A stretch of 64,000 nt of DNA from Ensifer adhaerens (GCA_900215285.1 OCMG01000004.1:2402001-2466000), one strand, 5' to 3'; counted from the stretch's first letter, positions 43,533-52,760 are shown. Program-made: numbers and translations. The notes: generated from the letters alone by a model not told the origin.

Positions 43533-43566
43533 GGCAAGTGGCGCGGCGCAGTGAGCGCCACTTGCC
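43533..43566 (-). terminator. Strong hairpin after znuA
   Basis: GGCAAGTGGCGC (43533-43544) and GCGCCACTTGCC (43555-43566) are perfect 12-base inverted copies over a 10-base loop. Read on the minus strand it lies just after znuA, followed by a short T-run (CCATTTT). It probably separates znuA from the GT41 gene. Confidence 0.6.
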
Positions 43567-43584
43567 AACTGTTGAGGCAGGAAG

Positions 43585-44571
43585 TCAGGCTTCCTTGCTC
43601 AGGCAATCCTTCAGATTGTCTGCAAGAGACTGAAGCAGACGGGGATAAAGGTCGGCGCCTTCCTGCAGGGACGCCCCCTCGGGGTCGAGTTCGCCACGGA
43701 AGGTTTTTGTGCTGGCGGCGATGGTGTCCATCAACCTGGGCTCGAATTGCGGCTCGGAGAAAATGCAGACCGCGCCGAGCGTGCTGATCTTTTTCTCGAT
43801 TTCGGCGATGCGGGCAGCACCTGGCTGCACCTCCGGGCTCACCGTCACCGAACCGGTGGCGTTCAGGCCAAAGCGTTTCTCGAAGTACTGATAGGCATCG
43901 TGGAAGACGATGAAGGGCCTGCTCCTGTAGGGCGCAAGCTGCTCCGCAATCCGGGCCTCAAGGGCCGCGAGGTCGGCATCCACGCGTGCTGCATTCTCCG
44001 AATAGGCCGTCGTGTGGGCCGGATCGGCGGCCGACAGCGTGACGGCGATCACCTTGACGGCCACACGGGCATTTTCCGGATCAAGCCAGAAATGGGGATC
44101 CGTCTCTTCCTCGTCGTGACCGTGATGATCAGCGGCCGCCTGTGTGTCGCCCGCGTGATCATGACCTTCGTCGCCGTGATCATGCGGTTCGAACGTTCCG
44201 CCTTCGCGCGGAGCCAGGGACGTCATGCCCGGCGTTTCGAGAAGCGCCACCGACGTGGCCTTGCCGGACAGCGCAGCGAGAGGCTTTTCCATGAATTTTT
44301 CCATGTCATGGCCGGTCCAGAAGACCACGCTTGCCGAGGACAGGGCCGCCGCATCGGAGGGCTTCATCGTATAGGTATGCGGCGAGGCTGCGCCCTTGAC
44401 GATCAGCGTCGGTTCGCCCACGCCCTGCATGACGGCGGCGACAAGGGAGTGGATCGGCTTGATCGACGCCACGACATGAAGGTCGTCCGCCATCGCGGGA
44501 AGGGCGACGAGATGCGCGGCACCGAGCGCGAGTGCTGCGGCGAAACGGGAAAGGGGCTTGCGGACAGACAT
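43585..44571 (-). CDS. znuA: Zinc ABC importer substrate-binding protein ZnuA
   Basis: A 328-residue cluster A-I metal-binding protein. It has an N-terminal signal peptide ending near PAMA, the first ligand His in VASIKPIHSLVAAVM, a His/Asp-rich mobile loop (EPHDHGDEGHDHAGD) around residue 120, DPHFWLDPENAR, and a later His in FIVFHDAYQYFEKRF. The His-rich loop is typical of ZnuA rather than manganese binders. It is divergent from znuCB-zur and shares a probable Zur-controlled gap with them. Confidence 0.94.
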   Translation of the reverse strand: MSVRKPLSRFAAALALGAAHLVALPAMADDLHVVASIKPIHSLVAAVMQGVGEPTLIVKGAASPHTYTMKPSDAAALSSASVVFWTGHDMEKFMEKPLAALSGKATSVALLETPGMTSLAPREGGTFEPHDHGDEGHDHAGDTQAAADHHGHDEEETDPHFWLDPENARVAVKVIAVTLSAADPAHTTAYSENAARVDADLAALEARIAEQLAPYRSRPFIVFHDAYQYFEKRFGLNATGSVTVSPEVQPGAARIAEIEKKISTLGAVCIFSEPQFEPRLMDTIAASTKTFRGELDPEGASLQEGADLYPRLLQSLADNLKDCLSKEA

Positions 44572-44582
44572 GCGCGACCTCA

Positions 44583-44621
44583 GATATGTTATATTGTTAC
44601 AAACTTGTGTGACGATATAAC
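44583..44621. promoter_or_regulatory. Candidate Zur-controlled region between znuA and znuC
   Basis: The 78-base gap between the divergent zinc genes is A+T rich and has GTTATAT (44588-44594) and ATATAAC (44615-44621) as inverted half-sites, with a TTGTTACAAACTTGT stretch between. Zur sites in Rhizobiales are A+T-rich palindromes of this kind, but the exact operator cannot be fixed by eye. Confidence 0.4.
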
Positions 44622-44649
44622 GTGTGCGATAAGGCCTGACAAGGCAGGA

Positions 44650-45561
44650 ATGACGGACCAGATGTTGCAGACGAGGGATGGCGCCGATACGCTCGTGACA
44701 CTTCGCGGGGCGGGGGTTTCGCGCGGTGGGCGCTGGCTCGTTCGTGGCGTGGACTTTTCCGTTTCACCCGGTGAGATCGTGACTTTGATCGGGCCGAACG
44801 GCTCGGGGAAATCCACCACTGCGAAGATGGCGACCGGCGTCCTGAAGCCTTCCGAAGGCGAGGTGGTGCGCCGCGCCGGCCTCAGGATCGGCTATGTGCC
44901 GCAGAAGCTTGCCATCGACTGGACCATGCCGTTGACTGTCGAGCGACTGATGACGCTGACGGGCGCCCTGTCGGCAAATGAGATCGACGTGGCCCTTTCC
45001 GCGACCGGCATCGCGCATATGAAAAAGGCCGAGGTGAATCATCTGTCCGGCGGGGAATTCCAGCGCGCGTTGCTGGCGCGCGCGATTGCCCGCAAGCCCG
45101 ACCTCCTCGTATTGGACGAGCCTGTGCAGGGCGTCGATTATGCCGGCGAGGCGCTGCTTTACGAGCTGATCGGGCGCATTCGCCGCGAGATCGGTTGCGG
45201 CATTCTTTTGATTTCGCATGATCTGCATATCGTCATGGCGGAGGCTGACACGGTCATCTGCCTCAATGGTCATGTCTGCTGCCGCGGCACCCCGAAGGCT
45301 GTGAGTGAGAGCAGCGAATATCGCAACCTCTTCGGCGCGCGCGGCTCCGCTGCCATCGCCTTTTACGATCACCATCATGACCATGAGCATCTGCCCGATG
45401 GCAGGGTGCGGCACGCGGATGGTTCCGTGACGGACCATTGCCATCCGGACGACGGTCATCATCACGAGGCGGATGGACACGGTCACCCGGGTCATGATCA
45501 TCACGACCATGATCATCCGCACCACAGCCCCGGGTCAGAAGGCGGGCACCGCCATGCTTGA
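44650..45561 (+). CDS. znuC: Zinc ABC importer ATPase ZnuC with His-rich C-terminal tail
   Basis: A 303-residue ATPase with Walker A GPNGSGKSTT, signature LSGGEFQRALLARAIA, Walker B LLVLDEPVQGVDY and a switch His in LLISHDLHIV. The last 64 or so residues (about 240-303) hold roughly 22 His and many Asp, in runs such as HDHHDHDHPHH, clearly a metal-binding tail not needed for ATP hydrolysis. AGGCAGGA precedes the ATG at 44650; a longer upstream frame overlaps znuA and is rejected. It overlaps znuB by 8 bases. Confidence 0.93.
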   Translation: MTDQMLQTRDGADTLVTLRGAGVSRGGRWLVRGVDFSVSPGEIVTLIGPNGSGKSTTAKMATGVLKPSEGEVVRRAGLRIGYVPQKLAIDWTMPLTVERLMTLTGALSANEIDVALSATGIAHMKKAEVNHLSGGEFQRALLARAIARKPDLLVLDEPVQGVDYAGEALLYELIGRIRREIGCGILLISHDLHIVMAEADTVICLNGHVCCRGTPKAVSESSEYRNLFGARGSAAIAFYDHHHDHEHLPDGRVRHADGSVTDHCHPDDGHHHEADGHGHPGHDHHDHDHPHHSPGSEGGHRHA

Positions 45562-46402
45562 CGACTTCTTCATACGTGCGCTTCTTGCCGGGCTCGGGCT
45601 GGCGCTGGTCGCGGGGCCGCTCGGTTGCTTCGTCATCTGGCGCCGCATGGCCTATTTCGGGGACACGATGGCGCATTCTGCGCTGCTGGGTGTGGCGATC
45701 TCCCTGCTTTTCAAGGTCAATGTGACACTCTCCGTATTTGGCGTGGCCGCCGTCGTGTCGCTGGCGCTTCTGGCGCTGCAGCGGCGCGGTGCGCTGTCGA
45801 CCGATGCGCTGCTCGGCATTCTCTCCCATTCGACGCTCGCGATCGGCCTTGTGCTCGCGGCGTTTCTGACCTGGGTTCGCTTTGATCTGATGACCTATCT
45901 CTTCGGCGATATCCTGGCGGTCGGGCAGACGGATATCTATATGATCTGGGGCGGTGGCATCCTGGTGCTTCTGGCATTGGCGAAGATCTGGCGACCGCTG
46001 ATTGCAGCGACCGTCAATCCGGAACTGGCTGAAGCCGAAGGTATGGAGCCGGAGCGGACGCGGCTTTTCTTCATGCTGCTGCTGGCTCTCGTGATCGCGA
46101 TTGCCATCAAGGTCGTCGGGATCCTGCTGGTCACGGCGATGCTGATCATTCCGGCTGCGGCGGCCAGGCGCTTTTCCGGTTCGCCGGAGGTCATGGCCGT
46201 GGTTGCCTCGGTGCTGGGCATGGTCGCGGTCGTGGGCGGGCTGTTCGGCTCGTTGCGCTTCGACACGCCTTCGGGGCCGTCCATCGTCGTGGCGGCTCTT
46301 GTCATCTTTCTCGCCAGCCTGCTGCCGCTCGGGCAGAGGAAGGCACTCGATCAGCCGGCCCCCGAACAGCGGGTGGACAAACGGCGCGGAGGCATATCAT
46401 GA
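45554..46402 (+). CDS. znuB: Zinc ABC importer permease ZnuB
   Basis: A 282-residue membrane protein of the ABC-3 family with about eight helices. Motifs include GPLGCFVIWRRMAYFGDTMAHSALLGVA near the N-terminus and IKVVGILLVTAMLIIPAA later. It forms the membrane channel with ZnuC and ZnuA. The ATG at 45554 overlaps the znuC 3' end, and the stop overlaps zur (ATGA), so all three are translated together. Confidence 0.93.
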   Translation: MLDDFFIRALLAGLGLALVAGPLGCFVIWRRMAYFGDTMAHSALLGVAISLLFKVNVTLSVFGVAAVVSLALLALQRRGALSTDALLGILSHSTLAIGLVLAAFLTWVRFDLMTYLFGDILAVGQTDIYMIWGGGILVLLALAKIWRPLIAATVNPELAEAEGMEPERTRLFFMLLLALVIAIAIKVVGILLVTAMLIIPAAAARRFSGSPEVMAVVASVLGMVAVVGGLFGSLRFDTPSGPSIVVAALVIFLASLLPLGQRKALDQPAPEQRVDKRRGGIS

Positions 46403-46794
46403 GCGTTGCGGGTCTCACCAAGAACCAGGCATTGGTCTTCGACAGGCTGACGAATGCCGGCGGGCCGATGAGCGCCTATCAGATTCTCGACAATCTGCGT
46501 GAGGAAGGGTTCCGTGCGCCGCTCCAGGTCTATCGCGCGCTCGACAAGCTGATCGCCGACGGACTCGTTCACAAGCTGGAAAGCCTGAACGCCTTCGTTG
46601 CCTGTGCGCATCCGGAAGAGAAATGTGGCAGCCATGGGCTGACAGCCTTCGCCATCTGCAATTCCTGCGGCAATGTCTTCGAGTTCCATCACCACGCGAT
46701 GGAGCATCAGCTTGAGGATTTTCTGGGTGGAAAAGGCTTCAAGCCGGAAAAGACGGTTATCGAAATTCGCGGCACCTGCGCCAATTGCGGGTGA
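46399..46794 (+). CDS. zur: Zinc uptake regulator Zur (Fur family)
   Basis: A 131-residue Fur-family repressor. It has a winged helix around MSAYQILDNLREEGFRAPLQVYRALDKLI, then the metal site CAHPEEKCGSHG, CNSCGN and HHHAMEH, and the C-terminal structural zinc pair CANCG. Position after znuCB identifies it as Zur rather than Fur, Mur or Irr. With zinc bound it should repress znuA and its own operon through the divergent gap upstream of znuC. Confidence 0.93.
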   Translation: MSVAGLTKNQALVFDRLTNAGGPMSAYQILDNLREEGFRAPLQVYRALDKLIADGLVHKLESLNAFVACAHPEEKCGSHGLTAFAICNSCGNVFEFHHHAMEHQLEDFLGGKGFKPEKTVIEIRGTCANCG

Positions 46795-46913
46795 GTTGTT
46801 CGTGAGAGTCGGTGGTTGACGCGTCCTGCTCTGTCCTGCCGGACATCTCCCCCGCAAGGATCAGTTGGAGTTGCGGCGCCTGCTTTGTTCCAACGACTGT
46901 TACGGGATCAACT

Positions 46914-47951
46914 TCACGGCGACAGCAATATCTTTCCATTCCGTGCAGCCAGTGCTGCCGGCAGCTTCTCGATGGCATTCTTCAACGGAATGATTTCGGC
47001 GACATCGGTCGTCCAGCGTCGATCGACGAAACGCTGCTGGACTTCGCCGATAACGCGGATCTGTTCCTCAGGTGGCGTATCGCGGAACCATTCGGTCAGC
47101 CAGAAGCCGGTGATCGACTTGCTCATGAAGATGAACTGGCCGAGTTCGCGGGCGCTGATGGCGCTGGAATCAAGCTTGCCGTAGATGACCCAGTTGGCGC
47201 GGTTCGGCATGGCGAAGAAAATGTCCGAGGAGAGCTGGTTGGCGACGGCGTCCAGCATGACGCGCGGCTTTTCCTGCCGGGCGATGGCGCGGAACTGGTC
47301 GAGCACGTCCGGATCGCTTTCGACCAGAACATGTGCCGCACCCAGCGCCTTCAGCGGCTCGATCATCTCGCGGCGGCGCACGAAGACGATGGCGCGGTAG
47401 CCTTCGTCACGGGCCAGTGACGTGACGAGCTTGGAGACCTGGCTGGCACCCGCCGTCAGGATGAAGCTCTTGCTCTGTGCCTTCCGGACGATCTGGAACA
47501 TGGCATAGGCCGTCAGCGGGTTGACGATATGGCCGGCGGCGTCGACGTCCTGCATGTCGGCACGCACAGGGATGCAATTGTGTGCTGCGGTGACTGCATA
47601 GTCCGCCCAGCTGCCCGAGCCATCCATGGAGACCGAAAAGGCGACGCGCTTGCCGACCAGCTTTTCGGCATAGTTGCCTTTCGCCGCCACGACATCGCCG
47701 ACGCCCTCAAAGCCGGCGGGCAGGCCCTTGCGGCGCGGCTGGCCATATTCACCCTTGATGAAATGGAGGTCCGACGGGTTGATGTTGGCGAGCCGTGTCT
47801 GGATAAGAACCTGTCCGTCCTGCGGCTCCGGCACCGCGACCTCGGCACTTTCGATGAAGGGTTCCATTGTCTCGAAAACGATGCCGGTCTGGGTGCCTGA
47901 ATAGCCGTCAAGCTTCTGCAGAAGGGCGTGCATCGTCTTCGGGATGGTCAT
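46914..47951 (-). CDS. Medium-chain NAD(P)-dependent oxidoreductase (quinone reductase-like)
   Basis: A 345-residue MDR protein. The N-terminal domain has INPSDLHFIKGEYGQPRRKG and PAGFEGVGDVVAA, and the Rossmann domain has ILTAGASQVSKLVTSLARDEG. There are no zinc-lobe cysteines, so it belongs to the quinone-reductase/enoyl-reductase type. It stands alone between convergent zur and the gamma-carbonic-anhydrase gene on its own strand. Its substrate is unknown. Confidence 0.85.
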   Translation of the reverse strand: MTIPKTMHALLQKLDGYSGTQTGIVFETMEPFIESAEVAVPEPQDGQVLIQTRLANINPSDLHFIKGEYGQPRRKGLPAGFEGVGDVVAAKGNYAEKLVGKRVAFSVSMDGSGSWADYAVTAAHNCIPVRADMQDVDAAGHIVNPLTAYAMFQIVRKAQSKSFILTAGASQVSKLVTSLARDEGYRAIVFVRRREMIEPLKALGAAHVLVESDPDVLDQFRAIARQEKPRVMLDAVANQLSSDIFFAMPNRANWVIYGKLDSSAISARELGQFIFMSKSITGFWLTEWFRDTPPEEQIRVIGEVQQRFVDRRWTTDVAEIIPLKNAIEKLPAALAARNGKILLSP

Positions 47952-48068
47952 GTCCGGTTTCCTCCATGGAGCGGCGGCCGAGCAAATCAGCTTGTTGCAG
48001 GTTGTGGTTTTTGTTCAACCATGAACCAGTTTCCGGCGTCGGTCAACGCAGGAGGTCCGCAACACCTT

Positions 48069-48605
48069 TCAGCTGCCGGGGATTTCCTTCAGCCCCTTCC
48101 GGAAGCGCTTCCAGTTGCGCACATAATTCTGTGCGGAGAGGCCGAGCCTTGCAGCGTCGCCGGTTTCCAGCGTCCGGATGGCGCGGGCGGGTGCCCCGAC
48201 AATCAGCGAGTTGTCGGGAAACTCCTTGCCTTCGGTCACCAGTGCATTGGCGCCGACGAGGCAGTTGTTGCCGATCTTCGCGCCGTTCAGGACCGTGGCC
48301 CCCATGCCAATCAGCGAATTGTCGCCGATCGTGCAGCCGTGAATGATGGCGCTGTGGCCGATCGTGCAATTGGCGCCGATGCGGACGGGGAAGCCCGGAT
48401 CGGTGTGGATGACGGTGTTTTCCTGGATATTCGAGCCCTTGCCGACGGCAATCACCTCGTTGTCACCGCGAAGCGTCGCGCCGAACCAGATGCCGACATC
48501 CTCGCCGAGTTCGACCCTGCCGATGACATGGGCTCCCGGCGCAATCCAGAATTCGCCGCTTTCGGGTGTCTTCGGGGCAATTCCATCCAGTTCGTAAAGC
48601 GGCAT
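48069..48605 (-). CDS. Gamma-class carbonic anhydrase-like hexapeptide protein
   Basis: A 178-residue left-handed beta-helix protein of the YrdA/PaaY type. Hexapeptide turns run through the chain (IGMGATVLNGAKIGNNCLVG), and three His typical of the metal site are found in NTVIHTDPG and TIGHSAIIHG. Such proteins bind zinc or iron; some hydrate CO2 and others hydrolyse thioesters. GGGAGGACGAG precedes the ATG at 48605. A long upstream extension of the frame is not coding because it lies opposite the TerC and dus genes. Confidence 0.88.
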   Translation of the reverse strand: MPLYELDGIAPKTPESGEFWIAPGAHVIGRVELGEDVGIWFGATLRGDNEVIAVGKGSNIQENTVIHTDPGFPVRIGANCTIGHSAIIHGCTIGDNSLIGMGATVLNGAKIGNNCLVGANALVTEGKEFPDNSLIVGAPARAIRTLETGDAARLGLSAQNYVRNWKRFRKGLKEIPGS

Positions 48606-48779
48606 CTCGTCCTCCCGTGGAAAATGAATCCATTTATTGGATGGAAAGGCTGGCGTTTCAAGAGGCTGGGACCCATATCCGGTTGACACGGGCCTGCGTT
48701 CCCGGCAGGTCACATGCAGTATCTGTGGCTGTGCTCGACAGACCCTTTTGCAAAAATCAGAACAGGAGACGTGAACGGC

Positions 48780-49460
48780 ATGTTCGGTCTTGAAATGTCC
48801 GCCATCTATGCCCTTTTTCAGGTTGCCATGATCGACCTGGTCCTGGCGGGTGACAATGCCATCGTTATCGGCATGGCGGCAGCCGGGCTCGACAAGAGCC
48901 TGCGCAGCAAGGCAATCCTGATCGGCATTCTTGCGGCGACCGTCCTGCGCATCCTGTTCGCGGTCGTCGCCACGCAGCTTCTGCAATTGACGGGTCTTCT
49001 GCTTGCGGGCGGCATCCTGCTGCTCTGGGTCTGCTGGAAGATGTGGCAGGAGTTGCGCACCAGCGACAAGGAGCGCGAGCATAGCAGCGAGGCGCTGGAC
49101 ATGGCGACGGACGGCGTTCCGGACGCTGACAATCCCAATCTCGATACCGGGCCGCGCAAGACGCTGCGCCAGGCCGTGACCCAGATCATCATCGCCGATG
49201 TGTCGATGTCTCTCGACAACGTGCTGGCCGTGGCCGGTGCTGCGCATGATCATCTCGGCGCCATGGTTTTCGGCCTGTCGCTCTCCGTGGTCTTGATGGG
49301 CGTCGCCTCGTCGTTCATCGCCAAACTTCTCAACAAGCACCGCTGGATTGCGTGGGTTGGCCTGCTGGTCATCGTCTATGTGGCTATCAACATGATTTTC
49401 GATGGCGCGGACGATGTCACGCATGGTGGCCTGCCGTATGTTCCTTTCCTGAAGGGGTGA
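48780..49460 (+). CDS. TerC-family integral membrane protein (YjbE-type)
   Basis: A 226-residue protein with about seven helices. The TerC motifs are IDLVLAGDNAIVIGMAA in the first helix and IIIADVSMSLDNVLAVAG later, each with the conserved Asp-Asn pair. Relatives export manganese or act in metal and tellurite resistance. I chose the ATG at 48780, 11 bases after AGGAG; GTG at 48771 is too close. The dus gene follows after 3 bases, so the two are co-transcribed. Confidence 0.87.
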   Translation: MFGLEMSAIYALFQVAMIDLVLAGDNAIVIGMAAAGLDKSLRSKAILIGILAATVLRILFAVVATQLLQLTGLLLAGGILLLWVCWKMWQELRTSDKEREHSSEALDMATDGVPDADNPNLDTGPRKTLRQAVTQIIIADVSMSLDNVLAVAGAAHDHLGAMVFGLSLSVVLMGVASSFIAKLLNKHRWIAWVGLLVIVYVAINMIFDGADDVTHGGLPYVPFLKG

Positions 49461-49463
49461 GGC

Positions 49464-50474
49464 ATGGGCAATTTCTACGCTGAAGCCGTGGCATCGGGTG
49501 ATAAGATCTTCTCCATTGCGCCCATGCTCGACTGGACTGACAGACACTACCGCTATCTCGCGCGCCTCCTGTCGAAGCGCGCGCTGCTCTATACCGAGAT
49601 GGTGGTGGCTGATGCGATCATCCATGGCGACCGCGCGCGGCTGCTTGGCTTCGACCCGTCGGAGCATCCGGTTGCCTTGCAGCTCGGCGGCTCCGATCCG
49701 GACAAGCTGATGGAGGCGGTGCGCATTGCCGGCGATTTCGGCTATGACGAGATCAATCTGAATGTCGGCTGTCCTTCGGATCGGGTACAATCCGGAACCT
49801 TCGGGGCCTGCCTCATGCAGACGCCGGATGTGGTGGCGCGCGCCGTGGAGGCGATGAAAAACGTGGCCAGTGTTCCTGTGACGGTGAAATGCCGGATCGG
49901 GGTGGACGAGCAGGACCCGGAAGCGGCGCTGCCTGGCCTTGTCGCCCCGGCGCTGGAAGCGGGTGCGGACGCCATCTGGGTCCATGCCCGCAAGGCCTGG
50001 CTGCAGGGACTAAGCCCGAAAGAAAACCGGGACATTCCGCCGCTCGATTACGACATCGTCTATCGGCTCAAACAGCGCTTCCCCCAGGTCTTCATCGGCA
50101 TCAACGGTGGCATCCTGACGTTGGACGAGGCGAGGGGGCATCTGGCCCATGTCGACGGCGTCATGATGGGCCGGGCTGCCTATCACAACACCTCGATTCT
50201 GGGCGATGCCGATGCGGTGCTCTTTGGCGATGCGCGCGAGATGCTGTCGCGCGAGGAGCTTCTCGAGGCCATGAGCACCTATTGCGAAGCGTTCGTCGCC
50301 TCGGGCGGCAAGCTCTCCACCGTGACGCGGCATATGCTGGGATTGTTTCAGGGGATGCCGGGCGCGCGGCGCTATCGGCAGGTACTGTCGACCGATGCGC
50401 CCAAGCCGGGGGCGGGGGTCGAAGTTCTCGTCCGCGCCTTCGATGCGATGCAGCCGGCAGCGCTCGCCGGCTGA
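49464..50474 (+). CDS. dusA: tRNA-dihydrouridine synthase A
   Basis: A 336-residue FMN enzyme that reduces uridine in the D-loop of tRNA. Motifs: SIAPMLDWTDRHYRYLARLL at the N-terminus (DusA-type), NLNVGCPSDRVQSGTFGACLM with the catalytic Cys, and VKCRIGVDEQD. The MLDWTDRH start and the whole layout fit DusA, not DusB or DusC. AAGGGGTGAGG lies before the ATG, overlapping the previous stop. Confidence 0.93.
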   Translation: MGNFYAEAVASGDKIFSIAPMLDWTDRHYRYLARLLSKRALLYTEMVVADAIIHGDRARLLGFDPSEHPVALQLGGSDPDKLMEAVRIAGDFGYDEINLNVGCPSDRVQSGTFGACLMQTPDVVARAVEAMKNVASVPVTVKCRIGVDEQDPEAALPGLVAPALEAGADAIWVHARKAWLQGLSPKENRDIPPLDYDIVYRLKQRFPQVFIGINGGILTLDEARGHLAHVDGVMMGRAAYHNTSILGDADAVLFGDAREMLSREELLEAMSTYCEAFVASGGKLSTVTRHMLGLFQGMPGARRYRQVLSTDAPKPGAGVEVLVRAFDAMQPAALAG

Positions 50475-50501
50475 AGTCTCACGTGTCGTCTGCCTGACGG
50501 C

Positions 50502-50960
50502 TCAGTCGGCGCGGATCATTTCCGTGCCGAGCAGAAGGTCGTGAACCAGTCGGCCATGGTGGGTGAAGAGACCGGCCAGCAGGATGAGCGGCGTCAGCAC
50601 CGCGTTCAAGATCCAGAACAGCACGAGATGGACCAATGCGACCATGAAGTCGATCGGCCTGTTGTCGAGCCGGCGCAATCTCAGCCCCACGGCCCGCATG
50701 CCGGGCGTCGCCTGTGCCGGACCACCGATCGAAAGCCCGAAATAAAGACCCGCCACGATGAAGAACAGCAGCGGCGACAGATAGAAGCCGAGGCCGAACG
50801 TGATGAGGCCGAAGAAGAAGAAAACGACCAATGCGGGTATCATCAGCAATCCGACGATAACATAGTCGATGATGAAGCCGAAGATGCGCCGCGACAGCAC
50901 GCCCTGGTAAGCGCGCCAATCAAGCTCATAGTTGTCTTCGCGGGTCATGCTCATCGTCAT
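50502..50960 (-). CDS. RDD-family membrane protein
   Basis: A 152-residue protein with three or four hydrophobic segments and the family pattern: an Arg in LSRRIFGFIIDY, an Asp in the first helix, then GMRAVGLRLRRLDNRP and a final GRLVHDLLLGTEMI. The function of RDD proteins is mostly unknown; some are transport-related. GGAG before the ATG supports the start at 50960, though in-frame ATGs at 50954 and 50948 exist. It is convergent with dusA and on the same strand as hemB. Confidence 0.85.
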   Translation of the reverse strand: MTMSMTREDNYELDWRAYQGVLSRRIFGFIIDYVIVGLLMIPALVVFFFFGLITFGLGFYLSPLLFFIVAGLYFGLSIGGPAQATPGMRAVGLRLRRLDNRPIDFMVALVHLVLFWILNAVLTPLILLAGLFTHHGRLVHDLLLGTEMIRAD

Positions 50961-51045
50961 TCGTCTCCAATGCCGGGCAACACGCCCGGAACATCTTTGA
51001 TATGGTGTGGCAAGGCGCGATCGTCAACGCGGCGCGGCTGCGTGC

Positions 51046-52059
51046 TCACGCTTTGGCAAGGATTTTCGCGACTTCCGGCGCGAAATAGGTGAGGATGCCG
51101 TCGCAGCCGGCGCGCTTGAAACAGAGAAGCTGTTCCATCATCACCCGCTGGCCGTCGATCCAGCCGTTGGCTGCGGCGGCCTTCACCATCGAGTATTCGC
51201 CGGAGACCTGATAGGCAAAGACGGGCAGGCCGAATTCCTGCTTCATGCGCCAGACGATGTCGAGATAGGGCAAGCCGGGCTTGACCATCAGCATGTCGGC
51301 GCCTTCTTCGACGTCGAGAGCGGCGTCGCGGATCGCTTCCGTGCCATTGGCGGGGTCGATATAATAGGAGTTCTTGTCGCCCTTGAGCAGGCCGCCGGTG
51401 GAGATCGCCTCGCGATAGGGCCCGTAATGGCCGGATGAGAATTTTGTCGCGTAGGACATGATGCCGACATTCTGGTGGCCGGCGGCGTCCAGTGCCGCGC
51501 GGATCGCGCCGATGCGGCCATCCATCATTTCGGAGGGTGCGATGATGTCGGAACCGGCATCCGCCTGGATGACCGCGGCCCGCGCGACCAGTTCCACCGT
51601 CTCGTCATTGACGATGATGCCGTCGCGGAGGATGCCGTCATGGCCGTGGCTGGTGAAGGGATCGAGCGCCACATCGGTGATGACGCCGATCTCCGGCACC
51701 GCCTTCTTCACGGCGGCTGTCGCCTGGTTGATCAGGTTCTCGCGCTCGAGGATCTGCGAGCCGGTGATATCGCGCAGGTCCATCTCGATATTGGGGAAGG
51801 TGGCGATGGCCGGAATGCCAAGAGCGGCCGCCTCTTTCGCGGCCTCCACCAGTTTGTCGACGCTCATGCGATTGACGCCCGGCATGGCGGCAATAGGGTC
51901 GATGATGCCGGTGCCCGGAACGACGAAGACGGGCCAGATGAGATCGTCCACCGTCAGCGAATTCTCGCGCACGAGGCGGCGGGTCCAGTCTGCCTTGCGG
52001 TTGCGGCGCATGCGGCGATGGCCGGTGATGTGGTCGACGGAGTGGGTCTTGTCGGTCAT
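51046..52059 (-). CDS. hemB: Delta-aminolevulinic acid dehydratase (porphobilinogen synthase)
   Basis: A 337-residue enzyme that condenses two aminolevulinates to porphobilinogen, feeding haem and B12. The two Schiff-base lysines lie in MSYATKFSSGHYG and ADMLMVKPGLPYLD. The metal region reads ALDPFTSHGHDGI without the zinc-type cysteines, so it is the magnesium-dependent type common in Alphaproteobacteria. The ATG at 52059 gives the standard length; a longer upstream frame runs through the divergent gene. It supplies precursor for the cob and hemN steps coded nearby. Confidence 0.95.
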   Translation of the reverse strand: MTDKTHSVDHITGHRRMRRNRKADWTRRLVRENSLTVDDLIWPVFVVPGTGIIDPIAAMPGVNRMSVDKLVEAAKEAAALGIPAIATFPNIEMDLRDITGSQILERENLINQATAAVKKAVPEIGVITDVALDPFTSHGHDGILRDGIIVNDETVELVARAAVIQADAGSDIIAPSEMMDGRIGAIRAALDAAGHQNVGIMSYATKFSSGHYGPYREAISTGGLLKGDKNSYYIDPANGTEAIRDAALDVEEGADMLMVKPGLPYLDIVWRMKQEFGLPVFAYQVSGEYSMVKAAAANGWIDGQRVMMEQLLCFKRAGCDGILTYFAPEVAKILAKA

Positions 52060-52198
52060 ATGCGTAGTCCTTCGGGTGAATGACTTCCTGTTATCACGCG
52101 GTTTCTCCAAACGGAACGTCGAATGAACCGTTGATGGCGTGCCGAATTGACACGGGGCGGGCTGGCGGTCGGCAGCCGCCTCGCATATCGTCCCGTCC

Positions 52199-52633
52199 AT
52201 GAGTGGCGATTCAAGACCGGCAGTCCGGCGTACCCTGATCGAGACGCTTTTCACCGTCTTCATGCGCATGACGGCGATGGCCTGTTTCTATTTCGGCCTG
52301 CGCTACTGGGACCTCGTTCTCGGTATTTCCTCCGGCAACGTGATCCGTTTCGACGTCATGACTGTGCCTTGGCGCACGCTGGCGACGGTTCTGGCCGTCG
52401 CCTATCCGATCATCTCTCTCGGCCTGTGGATGGGATCCACATGGGGCGCCGTAATCTGGGCTGCCGTGGCGATCGGCGAGGTGCTGGCGCATACGCTCTG
52501 GGCGCATATCTACGGGACCGATGATCTGCTGATTGTCATGGATGTCAGCGTTGCATCGCTCTACGTGGCGTTCCGGATCGGTCTCTACCTGGAAAGACGG
52601 GGCCGCAACCGGGTAAGGACTGATTCACTGTAA
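52199..52633 (+). CDS. DUF6163 family membrane protein
   Basis: A 144-residue protein with about four hydrophobic segments (for example AMACFYFGLRYW, LATVLAVAYPIISLGLW and AVIWAAVAIGEVLAHTLW). I recognise it as the uncharacterised family that sits between hemB and ldtR in Rhizobiales. It is divergent from hemB with a 139-base gap and ends 127 bases before ldtR. No catalytic motif is visible and no function can be given. Confidence 0.8.
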   Translation: MSGDSRPAVRRTLIETLFTVFMRMTAMACFYFGLRYWDLVLGISSGNVIRFDVMTVPWRTLATVLAVAYPIISLGLWMGSTWGAVIWAAVAIGEVLAHTLWAHIYGTDDLLIVMDVSVASLYVAFRIGLYLERRGRNRVRTDSL

Positions 52634-52760
52634 TTCTCACTCTGCGAATAGTAACGTCCTGTTAATGCTGCGGTTTAAGTAGAATTTTAGACGCATTCGA
52701 TAGTCTCTGGTCATAGGCGGAAGAAAACAAAAGAACCGCCACAAAAACAGAGAGGCAGTC

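Noticed and set aside
43747..44649. Upstream extension of znuC over znuA
   Set aside because: Opposite znuA, which has clear metal ligands; the znuC family start and ribosome site are at 44650.
46795..46913. tRNA or small RNA in the gap between zur and the MDR gene
   Set aside because: No T-arm GGTTCRA-like sequence or cloverleaf pairing, and no clear promoter or terminator.
48606..49985. Long N-terminal extension of the gamma-carbonic-anhydrase frame
   Set aside because: It runs opposite the TerC and dusA genes. The family start and a strong ribosome-binding site are at 48605.
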